Assembly: GCF_004340525.1 (NCBI RefSeq)
Contig: NZ_SLWX01000013.1
Coordinates: 1 to 64,000, forward strand
Origin: Chromatocurvus halotolerans
GTDB taxonomy: Bacteria > Pseudomonadota > Gammaproteobacteria > Pseudomonadales > Halieaceae
Direction of reading: 5' to 3'
DNA length: 64,000 bases
This document shows, in pieces, positions 33,470 through 42,337 of the stretch; within the stretch, counting starts at the first letter, position 1, and every line of letters begins with the position of its first letter. The translations under genes and the position numbers were made by a program. The notes below the pieces were generated by a model. The model worked only from the letters and a program-made list of their open reading frames with translations. It searched no databases and was not told the origin of the DNA.

Positions 33470-34458
33470 AGAATCTGAATAACACGCTCGCACATTACGG
33501 AACGAGAGCAACTGCACTGGTAGTGGCATCTCTGGTGGTGGTGGCCTGCGCCATGTCGCCGACAAGCCCACAGGGTTCTGGCGACGTACGGAACAGACTG
33601 ACCGCGCTGCAGAATGATCCGGATCTCTCGGGTCGGGCGCGCATCGAGCTTCGCGAAGCAGAGACAGCTGTGCGCATCGCCGAGCAGCCGTTACCGGATG
33701 AAGATACCGCGCTGGGAGCACACCGGGTATACATGGCGGACAGAAAAGTCTCGATAGCGGAAGCGAGGGCCAACACGCAGTTTGCCGAGGAGCAGCGAGC
33801 CCGACTCAGCGAAGCGCGTGAGGATGCCCGTCTGCAGGCTCGCACCCGTGAGGCTGACAGGGCGCGTAGCGATGCAAGCCTGGCACGCATCGAGGCCACA
33901 AGAGCACGGGAAGAAACCGAGATCGCACGCAGCGCCGCTGCCAGAGCCCGCGTGGATTCGGAAACGGCACGCAGCGCAGCGGACGCAGCACAGGCGTCCG
34001 AAAGGGCCATGATGGGTGCGGCGGCGCGCGATGCAGAAGAATACCAGCGCCAGATCAATGCCCTGCAGGCGGAAACCACCGAGCGCGGGCTTGTCCTCAC
34101 CCTGGGTGACGTGCTATTCGCAACCGACAGCGCCGAACTGCAGAGCGGCGCGAACCGCAACCTCGACCGACTGGTGGATTTTCTGAACGCCTATCCGGAC
34201 CGGCGCGTCCTGATAGAGGGGCATACCGACAACGTGGGCAATGCCGATTACAACAGGGCACTCTCGCAGCGGCGGGCGGAAGCAGTCAGGATCCACCTGA
34301 CGCAGCGGGGAATCTCAGCGCGATCACTGTCTGCCACCGGTATCGGCATGGATCGCCCGGTGACGGGTAACGACACCGCAAGCGGCCGCCAGCAGAATCG
34401 GCGCGTTGAGATAATTATCGAGAATCCGCCGGCGCCGGTGGTGCAAAGACGCCTTTAG
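33466..34458 (+). CDS. OmpA-family lipoprotein with long coiled coil
   Basis: This 330-aa protein has a lipobox (VVVAC), then about 150 residues of Ala/Arg/Glu-rich coiled coil resembling DUF4398, then a C-terminal OmpA/MotB domain with LTLGDVLFATDSAEL, IEGHTDNVG and NRRVEI. The OmpA domain binds peptidoglycan, so the protein should tether the outer membrane to the wall. It is translationally coupled to the DUF4398 gene. Confidence 0.93.
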   Translation: MKNLNNTLAHYGTRATALVVASLVVVACAMSPTSPQGSGDVRNRLTALQNDPDLSGRARIELREAETAVRIAEQPLPDEDTALGAHRVYMADRKVSIAEARANTQFAEEQRARLSEAREDARLQARTREADRARSDASLARIEATRAREETEIARSAAARARVDSETARSAADAAQASERAMMGAAARDAEEYQRQINALQAETTERGLVLTLGDVLFATDSAELQSGANRNLDRLVDFLNAYPDRRVLIEGHTDNVGNADYNRALSQRRAEAVRIHLTQRGISARSLSATGIGMDRPVTGNDTASGRQQNRRVEIIIENPPAPVVQRRL

Positions 34459-34472
34459 CGACGTCAACCCAG

Positions 34473-34507
34473 TATGGGGTCAGGTCTCAGCGGGACCTGA
34501 CCCCATA
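34473..34507. terminator. perfect 14-bp palindrome between convergent ompA-like and ilvB genes
   Basis: TATGGGGTCAGGTC (34473-34486) and GACCTGACCCCATA (34494-34507) pair perfectly around a 7-base loop. The left arm is intergenic and the right arm lies within the last codons of ilvB, whose stop codon sits in the hairpin. A bidirectional terminator or REP-type repeat is likely. Confidence 0.65.
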
Positions 34508-36306
34508 ATGATATCGCGATACGTCCCGCCCGCCGGAATCATGGGGTAGACGTTCTCCGCCGCATCAACAATCACATCCAGCAGATAGGGTTCGTCCGGA
34601 TTCTCGAGCAGGCGCGCGAAGGCGGCCGGCAGATCGGCAGGATTGGCAACACGCTCGGCGCGCAACCGGTAACCGGCGGCGATCATCGGAAAATCCGGAT
34701 AAATGTCAGTCTCCCCCGGTGCCTTAACCGCCATGGGATCTGACTGATCCGAACCGGAGCGATGCCCCTCATAGATCATGTCCTGCCACTGCCGCACCAT
34801 ACCGAGCCACTGGTTGTTGATCACCACGACCTTCACCCCGATGCTGTAACGATGACAGGTCGCCAGCTCATGAATGGTCATGTTCAGCGAACCATCGCCG
34901 TCGATGTCGATTACCTGCCGGTCGGGGCAGGCGATCTTGGCGCCAATGGCCGCCGGCAGACCGTAGCCCATGGTGCCGAAACCGGAGCTGCTGAGAAAGG
35001 AGCGCGACTGCCGCGGCTGATAGTGCTGCATCGCCCACATCTGGTGCTGCCCCACACCCACGCTCACGATCGCTTCGCCGCCAGTCATTTCGCTCAGCAG
35101 CTGTATGGCAAACTGCGGACTGATCGCCTCTCCCCGGGGCACATCAAAGGGGAAGTCCCGCAGCAGTCCCGACAGATAACCCAGCCATTCCCGGTGTTCA
35201 CCGCAACTCGCGTGCTCGGCCAATTGCGCCAGCGCCGGACCGATGTCCGCCCAGATGGGCAGGGTCACGCTCTTGTTCTTGTTCAGCTCGTCGCGGTCGA
35301 TATCAATGTGGATGATCTTGCCGTCGGCGATAAAGGCATCGACCTTGCCGGTCACGCGATCGTCAAAGCGAACGCCGGCGGCAATCACCAGGTCTGCTTC
35401 ATTCACCGCGACGTTGGCGGCTTTCGACCCGTGCATGCCCAGGATCTGCAGCGCCAGTTCATGGCCGGGAGGGAAAGCCCCGTGCCCCATGATCGTAGTA
35501 GTCACCGGGCACTGCAGCTTCTCCGCCAGCGCCAGCAGGGCGTCCGCGCAGTTGGCGGCAACAATCCCGCCGCCGGCGTAGATCACGGGGCGCTGCGCCT
35601 CACCGATAAGCCGGCAGGCTTCCTCAAGCTGGTTGTCGGACAGGCCGCCCACCGCCTGCTCGGGCAGTTCGATCGCCGCGGGGATCGGGGGCGGCAGATG
35701 ATTGCCCTGCGCATCCCGCGGATAGTGCTGCTGGATGTCCTTGGGGATATCGATAAGCACCGGACCGGGCCGGTTGCCTCCCGCCAGCGCAAAGGCTTCC
35801 CGGACCACGGCCGGAATCTCGGCCACCTGCTTCACCAGCGTGCTGCGTTTCGTGACCGGACGGGTAATGCTGACGATATCCACTTCCTGAAACGCGTTCT
35901 TGCCCAGGAGATGTGATGGTACATTGCCCGTGATGGCGACAACCGGCGTGGAGTCGCTGTTGGCATCGGCGATGCCGGTCACCAGGTTGGTCGCACCGGG
36001 CCCCGAGGTTGCCAGGCATACGCCGACCCGGCCACTGGCCCGGGCGTAGCCCTGGGCAGCATGTACCGCACCCTGCTCGTGCTCCGTACGAATGCACTGG
36101 ATGTCGTACTCGCGCAGGACATCGAAAATCTCCAGGTTGGCGCCGCCAGGGTAGCCGAACAGAACGTCGACACCCTCCGCCTGCAGGGCCTTGGCCAGCA
36201 GCTGGGCGCCACGCAGGGCACCCTCGCGCTGGTCGGGCTGTATGTCAGCAAGGGCACCGCCGGTGATGGTGGTGGTGTCGGCGTAGGTAACATTGTCCGT
36301 GCTCAT
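34480..36306 (-). CDS. ilvB: acetolactate synthase large (catalytic) subunit
   Basis: This 608-aa TPP enzyme has catalytic Glu in TEHEQGAVHAA, SGPGATNLVTGIA, FAD-domain segments in the middle, and the TPP/Mg motif GDGSLNMTIHEL ending in NNQWLGMVRQWQ. It condenses pyruvate (or pyruvate and 2-oxobutyrate) in branched-chain amino acid synthesis. The AHAS assignment rests on overall order and length. Related ligases such as glyoxylate carboligase are less likely. No small regulatory subunit gene is adjacent. Divergent from an Lrp-family gene that may control it. The last residues are encoded by a palindrome. Confidence 0.92.
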   Translation of the reverse strand: MSTDNVTYADTTTITGGALADIQPDQREGALRGAQLLAKALQAEGVDVLFGYPGGANLEIFDVLREYDIQCIRTEHEQGAVHAAQGYARASGRVGVCLATSGPGATNLVTGIADANSDSTPVVAITGNVPSHLLGKNAFQEVDIVSITRPVTKRSTLVKQVAEIPAVVREAFALAGGNRPGPVLIDIPKDIQQHYPRDAQGNHLPPPIPAAIELPEQAVGGLSDNQLEEACRLIGEAQRPVIYAGGGIVAANCADALLALAEKLQCPVTTTIMGHGAFPPGHELALQILGMHGSKAANVAVNEADLVIAAGVRFDDRVTGKVDAFIADGKIIHIDIDRDELNKNKSVTLPIWADIGPALAQLAEHASCGEHREWLGYLSGLLRDFPFDVPRGEAISPQFAIQLLSEMTGGEAIVSVGVGQHQMWAMQHYQPRQSRSFLSSSGFGTMGYGLPAAIGAKIACPDRQVIDIDGDGSLNMTIHELATCHRYSIGVKVVVINNQWLGMVRQWQDMIYEGHRSGSDQSDPMAVKAPGETDIYPDFPMIAAGYRLRAERVANPADLPAAFARLLENPDEPYLLDVIVDAAENVYPMIPAGGTYRDIIMGSGPAET

Positions 36307-36441
36307 AACGACTGGGTCCGAAGCGGAATTTCACGTGCGTTAATGTAAGCGTTATGCGCCGCAATTATCATCTAAAATAGTCTGCGCCAGGCGTCGATTG
36401 CGTATTATATATACTCATTTCAAGTTAAAGGCGATGCAATC

Positions 36442-36927
36442 ATGCCGGAGAAACTGGACAAGCTCGATCGCCGTATACTTCAGCTACTGCAGCGGGACGC
36501 CGGACTCAGCGCCGCGGAGATTGCCGAAAAGGTTGGTCTCACCCAGCCACCCTGCTGGCGACGCATCCGTCGCCTCGAGGACATCGGCGTCATACAGCGC
36601 CGCGTGGCGCTGCTGGACCAGCGCAAGCTCGGTCTGAATGTCACCGTATTTGCCCGCGTCAAGCTGTCCGCCCACGGCAAGCGCTCCTTGCCCGAGTTTG
36701 AGGAGCAGATCCGCGATCTGCCCGAGGTGCTGGAGTGCCACACCGTCATGGGCGACTACGATTTCCTGCTGAAGATCGTCACCCGGGATATCGACACCTA
36801 CGAGACCCTGTTCCGGCAGAAGCTGTCACAGATGCCCACGGTACAGGAGATCCACTCCAACGCGGCCCTGTCGCGGGTGAAGATCACCACGGAACTGCCG
36901 CTGGATGTGGAACAGATGACGCTGTGA
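36442..36927 (+). CDS. Lrp/AsnC family transcriptional regulator
   Basis: This 161-aa protein has an N-terminal helix-turn-helix (LDRRILQLLQRDAGLSAAEIA split by the turn, TQPPCWRRIRRLED) and a C-terminal RAM domain for amino-acid sensing and oligomerisation (VLECHTVMGDYDFLLKIV). Divergently placed 135 bases from ilvB, an arrangement that often means control of the neighbouring amino-acid gene. The short AT-rich gap (36360-36430) should contain both promoters. Confidence 0.93.
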   Translation: MPEKLDKLDRRILQLLQRDAGLSAAEIAEKVGLTQPPCWRRIRRLEDIGVIQRRVALLDQRKLGLNVTVFARVKLSAHGKRSLPEFEEQIRDLPEVLECHTVMGDYDFLLKIVTRDIDTYETLFRQKLSQMPTVQEIHSNAALSRVKITTELPLDVEQMTL

Positions 36928-36960
36928 GATCACCCCGATTTGCGTGGCAGCGGATGAGGT

Positions 36961-37371
36961 TCAAGAATCAAGGGCGGCTATCTCCTGCGCAAACTGGCGG
37001 AAATCATCAAGAGAGCGAGTGCAGATCGCAAACACAATCTCCCAGTTAATCGCCTCGTAGTTGTGCACAGCAACGTTCCTGAATCCCACGGCCTTGCGCA
37101 TAGATTCACTCGTGGCCGCAGAAATGATGTTCAACTTCGCCAATGTCGTGAAAACGGACCCCATGGTTGTCGGGGCGGGCTCCTCAGTCTGACTGATGAA
37201 ATGGCTGCCGATGTCCACACAGAGCTGAACAGCACGCGCAAGATTCAGAACCAGGATGTCCTGAAGGTCCGCGTCGTCTATCAACCGGCTGACATCGTCC
37301 GGGGTTTTCTCCGACACCCGCTGGATACAGCGGCGCAGCGACTCCACCTTCTGCTCTAGGATCGCATCCAC
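36961..37371 (-). CDS. hepT: HepT-like ribonuclease toxin (DUF86)
   Basis: This 136-aa all-helical protein has the HEPN RNase signature R-x4-H-x-Y in FRNVAVHNYE and a preceding DILVLNLARAVQLC helix. HepT toxins cleave RNA (tRNA in characterised cases) when not neutralised. GTG at 37371 has a strong AGGAGGGAGG site and overlaps the mntA stop by 16 bases. It forms a type VII toxin-antitoxin pair with the upstream gene. Confidence 0.9.
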   Translation of the reverse strand: MDAILEQKVESLRRCIQRVSEKTPDDVSRLIDDADLQDILVLNLARAVQLCVDIGSHFISQTEEPAPTTMGSVFTTLAKLNIISAATSESMRKAVGFRNVAVHNYEAINWEIVFAICTRSLDDFRQFAQEIAALDS

Positions 37372-37745
37372 GCCTCCCTCCTCTCCGCCAGAATGCGGCG
37401 ATGCAGCGGCAGGAAGTCCGACGAGTCAATGAGATGGCGGGAAAGCAGCTGCGCGTAGGTCGACGCGTCACCGAGCAATCGCCTGCCTTTGAATACCTCG
37501 CCGAGAATGGGTTCGCCGGCGATGCTCAGGTCGACGATATCAACAGGGCGTCCGCAGGCCGCACCAATTTTCTGCATCAGTTCGAGTTTGAACGCCGCGC
37601 TGAGCGGCGACTCGGCCAGGAGGCCGAGGTCAATATCACTCGCGGGGCTTGCCTCCCCCGTGATCTGCGAGCCAAAGAGAATGGCAAGGCGCAGGTTCTG
37701 ATAATGCCCCAGCACCTCGGTGACCCTAGTTTCAATCTCTTCCAT
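37356..37745 (-). CDS. mntA: MntA-like nucleotidyltransferase antitoxin
   Basis: This 129-aa minimal nucleotidyltransferase has FGSQITGEASPASDIDLG, a good match to the GS-x10-D-x-D catalytic motif. In MntA-HepT systems the antitoxin adds AMP groups to the toxin tyrosine next to the RNase histidine, switching it off. Gene order (antitoxin first, then toxin) and overlap agree. It is a short accessory cassette between the Lrp and ArsH genes. Confidence 0.9.
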   Translation of the reverse strand: MEEIETRVTEVLGHYQNLRLAILFGSQITGEASPASDIDLGLLAESPLSAAFKLELMQKIGAACGRPVDIVDLSIAGEPILGEVFKGRRLLGDASTYAQLLSRHLIDSSDFLPLHRRILAERREAWMRS

Positions 37746-37784
37746 GTGCGCAGTGTACCCTTCTGACCCCGGAAGGAGGAAACG

Positions 37785-38498
37785 TCAGAGACTGCGCTGG
37801 TTGACCCTTGCCGACAGCGCCTCGGCGCTCTCCACCCGCTCGGAATAGCGGTCAGTCAGGTAGTCCACCCGGTCGCGGGTAAGCAACGTGAACTTCACCA
37901 GCTCCTCCATCACGTCGACAATGCGATTGTAAAAGGGCGAGGGCTTCATACGATCGTTGTCGTCGAATTCGAGGAAGGCCTTGGGCACCGAGGACTGGTT
38001 CGGAATGGTCAGCATGCGCATCCAGCGGCCGAGAATCCGCATCTGGTTGACGGCGTTGAACGACTGCGAGCCACCGCAGACCTGCATCACGGCCAACGTC
38101 TTGCCCTGGGTCGGCCGCACCGCGCCGATCGACAGCGGAATCCAGTCGATCTGCGCCTTGAGAATGCCTGTCATGGCGCCGTGACGTTCCGGACTGCACC
38201 ACACCATGCCTTCGCTCCAGGCGGCAAGATCGCGCAGCTCCTGCACTTTCGGGTGGCTGGGGTCGGCGCCATCCGGGAGCGGCATGTCCCTGGGATCATA
38301 GACACGGGTTTCAGCGCCAAAGCGCTGCAGCAGTCGCGCCGCCTCCTCGACCGCGAGCCGACTGAAGGAGCGCTCACGCAGCGAGCCATACAGCAGCAGG
38401 ATTCGCGGCGGATGCGTCGAGGGGGCTTTAACGGCAAGGTGTGCACCATCAATGGATTCCACCTGCCGCTCATCAAGATTCGGCGTATTGATCGTCAT
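37785..38498 (-). CDS. arsH: ArsH-type NADPH-dependent flavoprotein
   Basis: This 237-aa flavodoxin-like reductase has the FMN loop [10 protein letters not shown] and the central segment [20 protein letters not shown] shared with ArsH, plus an extended C-terminal tail. ArsH oxidises or reduces organoarsenicals and quinones. No other ars genes are visible, so a role in general quinone or azo reduction is equally possible. Confidence 0.9.
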   Translation of the reverse strand: MTINTPNLDERQVESIDGAHLAVKAPSTHPPRILLLYGSLRERSFSRLAVEEAARLLQRFGAETRVYDPRDMPLPDGADPSHPKVQELRDLAAWSEGMVWCSPERHGAMTGILKAQIDWIPLSIGAVRPTQGKTLAVMQVCGGSQSFNAVNQMRILGRWMRMLTIPNQSSVPKAFLEFDDNDRMKPSPFYNRIVDVMEELVKFTLLTRDRVDYLTDRYSERVESAEALSARVNQRSL

Positions 38499-38540
38499 CT
38501 CTCCCTTGCGATGTACCGCAGCGACGCCCCCGCGCCACTG

Positions 38541-40325
38541 TCAGTAGCGCCAGCTTTCCGTATCTGCCCCTGGCGGTGCCGATTCCTCGATCCGTTTCAG
38601 GATCAGCGGCACATACATCTGGTTGTAGCGCAGCCGCGACAGCGCATTCGGGCGCTCGTGGTCACCGTTCCAGCAATGCCCCGACCGCGGCTCGTAGTCG
38701 ACCAGACCCGCGTAGTAGGGATCGGTCGTGCTCTCGAGAAAATCCTCCATGAGATACACCGCGTTGTTGAGGTAGGAGTTGTCCATTTCCCCGACGTAGA
38801 TGTGAATCTTGCCTTTCAGTTTTGGCCCGAGGGTTGCCCAGTCACGCTCCAGGATGTGCCGCAGGTCATAGTTCTCCCGCCAGTACTCGGCCACCTCGGG
38901 GTCAATCACGCCCGTCTCCCGGTCCCACAGGTGTTGCGGGTAGCCATCCTTGCCCACGGGCCCGAACAGCGTCGGCCAGATGTCACGCTGACCGCCTGAG
39001 CGTCCCTTCGTCCCCAGGACATGCTCTTTCTGCTGCACCTGCTTCAAGGTGGCCGTGACCTGGCCCAGCGTCGTGCGGCTGCGCGGACGCTCGATGCGCT
39101 TCCAGTCGCCCTCGAGGAAATAGGCGTTTTCGTCCTGGTAGATGTCAACCAGCGCGTAAGCGCGAAAATCGATGGGGTCCGGACAGGCCGCGAAGGCGCC
39201 ATTGTAGTCGTCGGGATAGAACACCTGGGCGGCCAATGCGATCCAGCCACCGGTTGATCCGCCATACAGGAATCGCGCCCAGCCCTCGCCGATGCCGCGA
39301 AAGCGTTCTTCGATATGCGGAATCAACTCGTGGGTGATAGCGTCGCCGTAAGGGCCCATGTTGGCCGAGTTAACGGCGTAGGAATCATCGAAATACGGCG
39401 TCGGGTGCTGAATCTGGATGATCAGCATGCGCGGGAAATCGGTGCCGGTCCACGCCTGATAGAACTCCCAGGCGTGCTCCTGGACCACGCGGTTGTAGCA
39501 GGGCATGTCGAAGCGTTCGCTGTATTCACACTCGAGGTCGGGGTCTGGCGGCGTCTCGCGGAAGCCGCTGAAATCGCTCGGAAAATGCCCATGAAAAACC
39601 GCCAGTGGATAACGGGCCTCCGGATGCGCGTCAAAGCCCTCGGGGAGGAGCACCTGCGCCCCCAGGTAGGTGGGTCGGCCCCAGAACGTCGACAGCAGTT
39701 CGCTTTTCAGGCGGATATGTTTGACGTAGCGTGTGTCTGTAGGCGCTTGAATCGCCGGAATTTCCTCGCTGAGCGTCAGTCGCACGGGGTCTTTACCCCC
39801 CGGCCCCAGATCCACCCACATCGGTTCCGAGTACAGATTGCCCGGCTTGCGCGTGAGCTGCTGGCCCTCGCCCTTGTCCGGCGGAAGAAGCAGCTCCCGG
39901 CCATCGGCCAGGGTGAACAGCTCATAGCGGTTGAGCAGCGCCTGCACCCGGTAGCGGCCTGCGGGCAGCTCTTCGAGTGATCCCAGGGGATAGCCCGCGG
40001 CGGCGGCATCGACCGTCATAGACTGAGAAGCCCGCCAGCCGTTGACGTCTCTGCCGAATACCAGCTGGCTCTGTGGACCATTCGATACCTGAAAGCGCGG
40101 CTCATCCCTGTCATTGTTCGAGAGGAACAGCAGCAGTCGTCCGTCCAGCGGCGCGTCGTCCCGGCCCGAGGGCAGCGATACCTGAAACACCGCGCCGGAT
40201 GCTGCGGTCACCTGCGCCGCGTCATCGGCGCGGGATACCGCCGTCAGGAATACCATCGACAGGCAGGCAAAGCCACTACAGAAACAGCGGAGAAAGCGGC
40301 GAACGCCATTCAGGGCAGGGATCAT
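38541..40325 (-). CDS. exported esterase/alpha-beta-hydrolase-like protein
   Basis: This 594-aa protein has a signal peptide (cleavage near SRAD), a beta-rich N-terminal half and a C-terminal alpha/beta-hydrolase-like domain of the esterase D/putative esterase type. The nucleophile elbow is YGGSTGGW (GxSxGG-like), and a late H (SGHCWNGDHE) may complete the triad. Cysteine-bearing segments suggest a periplasmic location. The substrate is unknown. It is similar in shape to feruloyl or siderophore esterases, but I cannot assign it. Confidence 0.65.
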   Translation of the reverse strand: MIPALNGVRRFLRCFCSGFACLSMVFLTAVSRADDAAQVTAASGAVFQVSLPSGRDDAPLDGRLLLFLSNNDRDEPRFQVSNGPQSQLVFGRDVNGWRASQSMTVDAAAAGYPLGSLEELPAGRYRVQALLNRYELFTLADGRELLLPPDKGEGQQLTRKPGNLYSEPMWVDLGPGGKDPVRLTLSEEIPAIQAPTDTRYVKHIRLKSELLSTFWGRPTYLGAQVLLPEGFDAHPEARYPLAVFHGHFPSDFSGFRETPPDPDLECEYSERFDMPCYNRVVQEHAWEFYQAWTGTDFPRMLIIQIQHPTPYFDDSYAVNSANMGPYGDAITHELIPHIEERFRGIGEGWARFLYGGSTGGWIALAAQVFYPDDYNGAFAACPDPIDFRAYALVDIYQDENAYFLEGDWKRIERPRSRTTLGQVTATLKQVQQKEHVLGTKGRSGGQRDIWPTLFGPVGKDGYPQHLWDRETGVIDPEVAEYWRENYDLRHILERDWATLGPKLKGKIHIYVGEMDNSYLNNAVYLMEDFLESTTDPYYAGLVDYEPRSGHCWNGDHERPNALSRLRYNQMYVPLILKRIEESAPPGADTESWRY

Positions 40326-40462
40326 GGGTTACCTCTCCGGGCTGGGTGATTCCGCCAGTATAGGTGCCGGCTCTGACACGGGGCAATTGCCACCCTGCTA
40401 TTTGTCAACCTGTCTGTTGCGAGTGAGACCAGGCACGGAAGGTTCCTGCGGGCAGGGTCCCG

Positions 40463-41521
40463 TCAGTCAGCGCGAGCCCGTCGCACCGCCGCCGCCAGCT
40501 GATCCAGCAACGGCAGCGTATCGTCCAGTGACAGGCAGGCATCCGTGATGCTTTGCCCGTAGCGCAGCTCCCCGAGCGTCCCCGCAGGCTGGTTCCCGCC
40601 CACCAGATGGCTTTCGAGCATCAGGCCACGCAGGGCCGGCTGGCCTTGCTCGATCTGGTCGCAGAGATCGGCGACAACCTGCGCCTGCCGCTGGGGATCC
40701 TTGCTACTGTTGCCGTGGCTGCAGTCGACAATCAGCGAGGGGGGCAGGTCAGCCTTCGCCAGTCGTGCCGCCGCATTGCGCACCGCCTCGGCGTGATAGT
40801 TCGGACCATCGCGTCCGCCGCGCAGGATCAGGTAGCCATGGGGATTGCCCGTGGATTGCAGAATGGCCGGGGTACCTTCCTTGGTCAGTGAGGGAAACCA
40901 GTGGCTGTGCGCCGCGCTGCGAATGGCGTCGACGGCGACGTCGATATCGCCCGTGGTGCCGTTCTTGAAGCCGACGGGCATTGACAGGCCCGAGGCGAGC
41001 TCGCGGTGCACCTGACTCTCCACCGTGCGCGCACCGATGGCGCCGAAGCTGACCAGATCCGCATAATACTGGCCAAAGGTGGTGTCCAGAAACTCGCTTG
41101 CCGCCGGCAGTCCCATTGCCGCAACATCGAGCAGCAGTTTGCGTGCCTGCCGCAGACCCTGGTTGATGCGATAACTGCCATCCAGATCGGGATCGTTGAT
41201 CAGACCTTTCCAGCCCACCACCGATCGCGGCTTCTCGAAGTACACCCGGAGCACGGGCAGCAATGCATCGGACAGCGTGTCACAGTGGTCCCGCAGGCGT
41301 TGTGCGAATTCCAGCAGCGCCGCCGGATCGTGCACGGAACAGGGACCGACAATCACCAGCAATCGGGAATCGCGCCGGGTCATGACCTCTTCGATCTGAC
41401 GCCGTCCCGCGGCCACCGACGCGCTCACACTCTCCGAGCAGGGCAACTCACCAGCAAGGACCCAGGGCGTGATCAGCGGTTGCGCGCGCAGAATACGGAT
41501 GTCGTCGGTGGAATCGCTCAT
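40463..41521 (-). CDS. 3-deoxy-7-phosphoheptulonate (DAHP) synthase, class I
   Basis: This 352-aa enzyme makes the first shikimate-pathway intermediate from phosphoenolpyruvate and erythrose 4-phosphate. AroF/G/H-type motifs include VGPCSVHDP, YFEKPRSVVGWKGLINDP, a GARTVESQVHRELASGLS segment, and VDCSHGNSSKD. Metal residues Cys (GPCS), His and Glu are present. Which aromatic amino acid gives feedback control cannot be read. A single gene, no operon partner. Confidence 0.95.
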   Translation of the reverse strand: MSDSTDDIRILRAQPLITPWVLAGELPCSESVSASVAAGRRQIEEVMTRRDSRLLVIVGPCSVHDPAALLEFAQRLRDHCDTLSDALLPVLRVYFEKPRSVVGWKGLINDPDLDGSYRINQGLRQARKLLLDVAAMGLPAASEFLDTTFGQYYADLVSFGAIGARTVESQVHRELASGLSMPVGFKNGTTGDIDVAVDAIRSAAHSHWFPSLTKEGTPAILQSTGNPHGYLILRGGRDGPNYHAEAVRNAAARLAKADLPPSLIVDCSHGNSSKDPQRQAQVVADLCDQIEQGQPALRGLMLESHLVGGNQPAGTLGELRYGQSITDACLSLDDTLPLLDQLAAAVRRARAD

Positions 41522-41590
41522 GGTCTGTCGGTCGCCGGATTTGCGTGACGGGCGATTGTGTCGAACACGGCCCTCGGGGGCAAGCGCGTC

Positions 41591-42337
41591 TCAGGCAGAC
41601 AGCTCTTCACAGCAGCGTTGCAGCCTGAGAATGTCTGCATCCCGAGACAGGCGGTGATCGCCGTCCTTGACCAGCGTCAGCGTGACATCAGGCGTCGTCA
41701 GCGCTGCCACGAGACGCTCCGCATGCCGCCAGGGCACGTCGTCATCGCACATGCCCTGGAGAATGCGTACCGGACACGTGATGTCCAGCGGCGCATCCAG
41801 CAGCTGCCAGTCACGCCCATCCTCTATCAGCGTGCGGGTGATCCGGTACGGCTCGTCGTAATCGGACGGCCTTAACGTGTAGCCTTGTTCGAGAATTTCT
41901 GAGCGGGCGTCCTCGGGCATACCGGCCCACATGAGCTTCTCGGTAAAGTCCGGCGCCGGCGCCACCAACGCCATGCCCGACACGCGCCCGGGCCGGGCAA
42001 GCGCGGCAAGCAGGGCCATCCAGCCGCCCATGCTCGATCCAACCAGAACCAACGGCCCGCTAGACAGCGCGTCGACAGCGTCCAGCGTGTCCTGGCGCCA
42101 GCGGGATATGGTGCCCTCCTCGAAAGCGCCCTCTGAGGCGCCGTGCCCACTGTAATCGAAGGCCAGGAAACCAAGCCCGGCAGTGGCCGCCCAGCGCTCG
42201 AGCGCAACGACCTTTGTGCCGTTCATGTCCGACTTGAAGCCGGACAGCCAGACAAAGGTCCGTGAACCCGTGTCCGGCGTCCGGTAACGGTAGGCGAGGC
42301 GCTGCCCGCGGGACGAGGTGAAAAATGACGGGGTCAT
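41591..42337 (-). CDS. alpha/beta hydrolase (ABHD10/BEM46-like)
   Basis: This 248-aa protein has the nucleophile elbow GSSMGGW, an acid in the QGMCDDDVPW segment and a C-terminal H in GDHRLS, making a complete Ser-Asp-His triad. It resembles palmitoyl-protein thioesterase ABHD10. ATG at 42337 overlaps the glycosyltransferase stop (ATGA). A longer reading starting at 42535 would sit inside that gene. The third gene of the GGDEF-glycosyltransferase-hydrolase unit. Confidence 0.87.
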   Translation of the reverse strand: MTPSFFTSSRGQRLAYRYRTPDTGSRTFVWLSGFKSDMNGTKVVALERWAATAGLGFLAFDYSGHGASEGAFEEGTISRWRQDTLDAVDALSSGPLVLVGSSMGGWMALLAALARPGRVSGMALVAPAPDFTEKLMWAGMPEDARSEILEQGYTLRPSDYDEPYRITRTLIEDGRDWQLLDAPLDITCPVRILQGMCDDDVPWRHAERLVAALTTPDVTLTLVKDGDHRLSRDADILRLQRCCEELSA

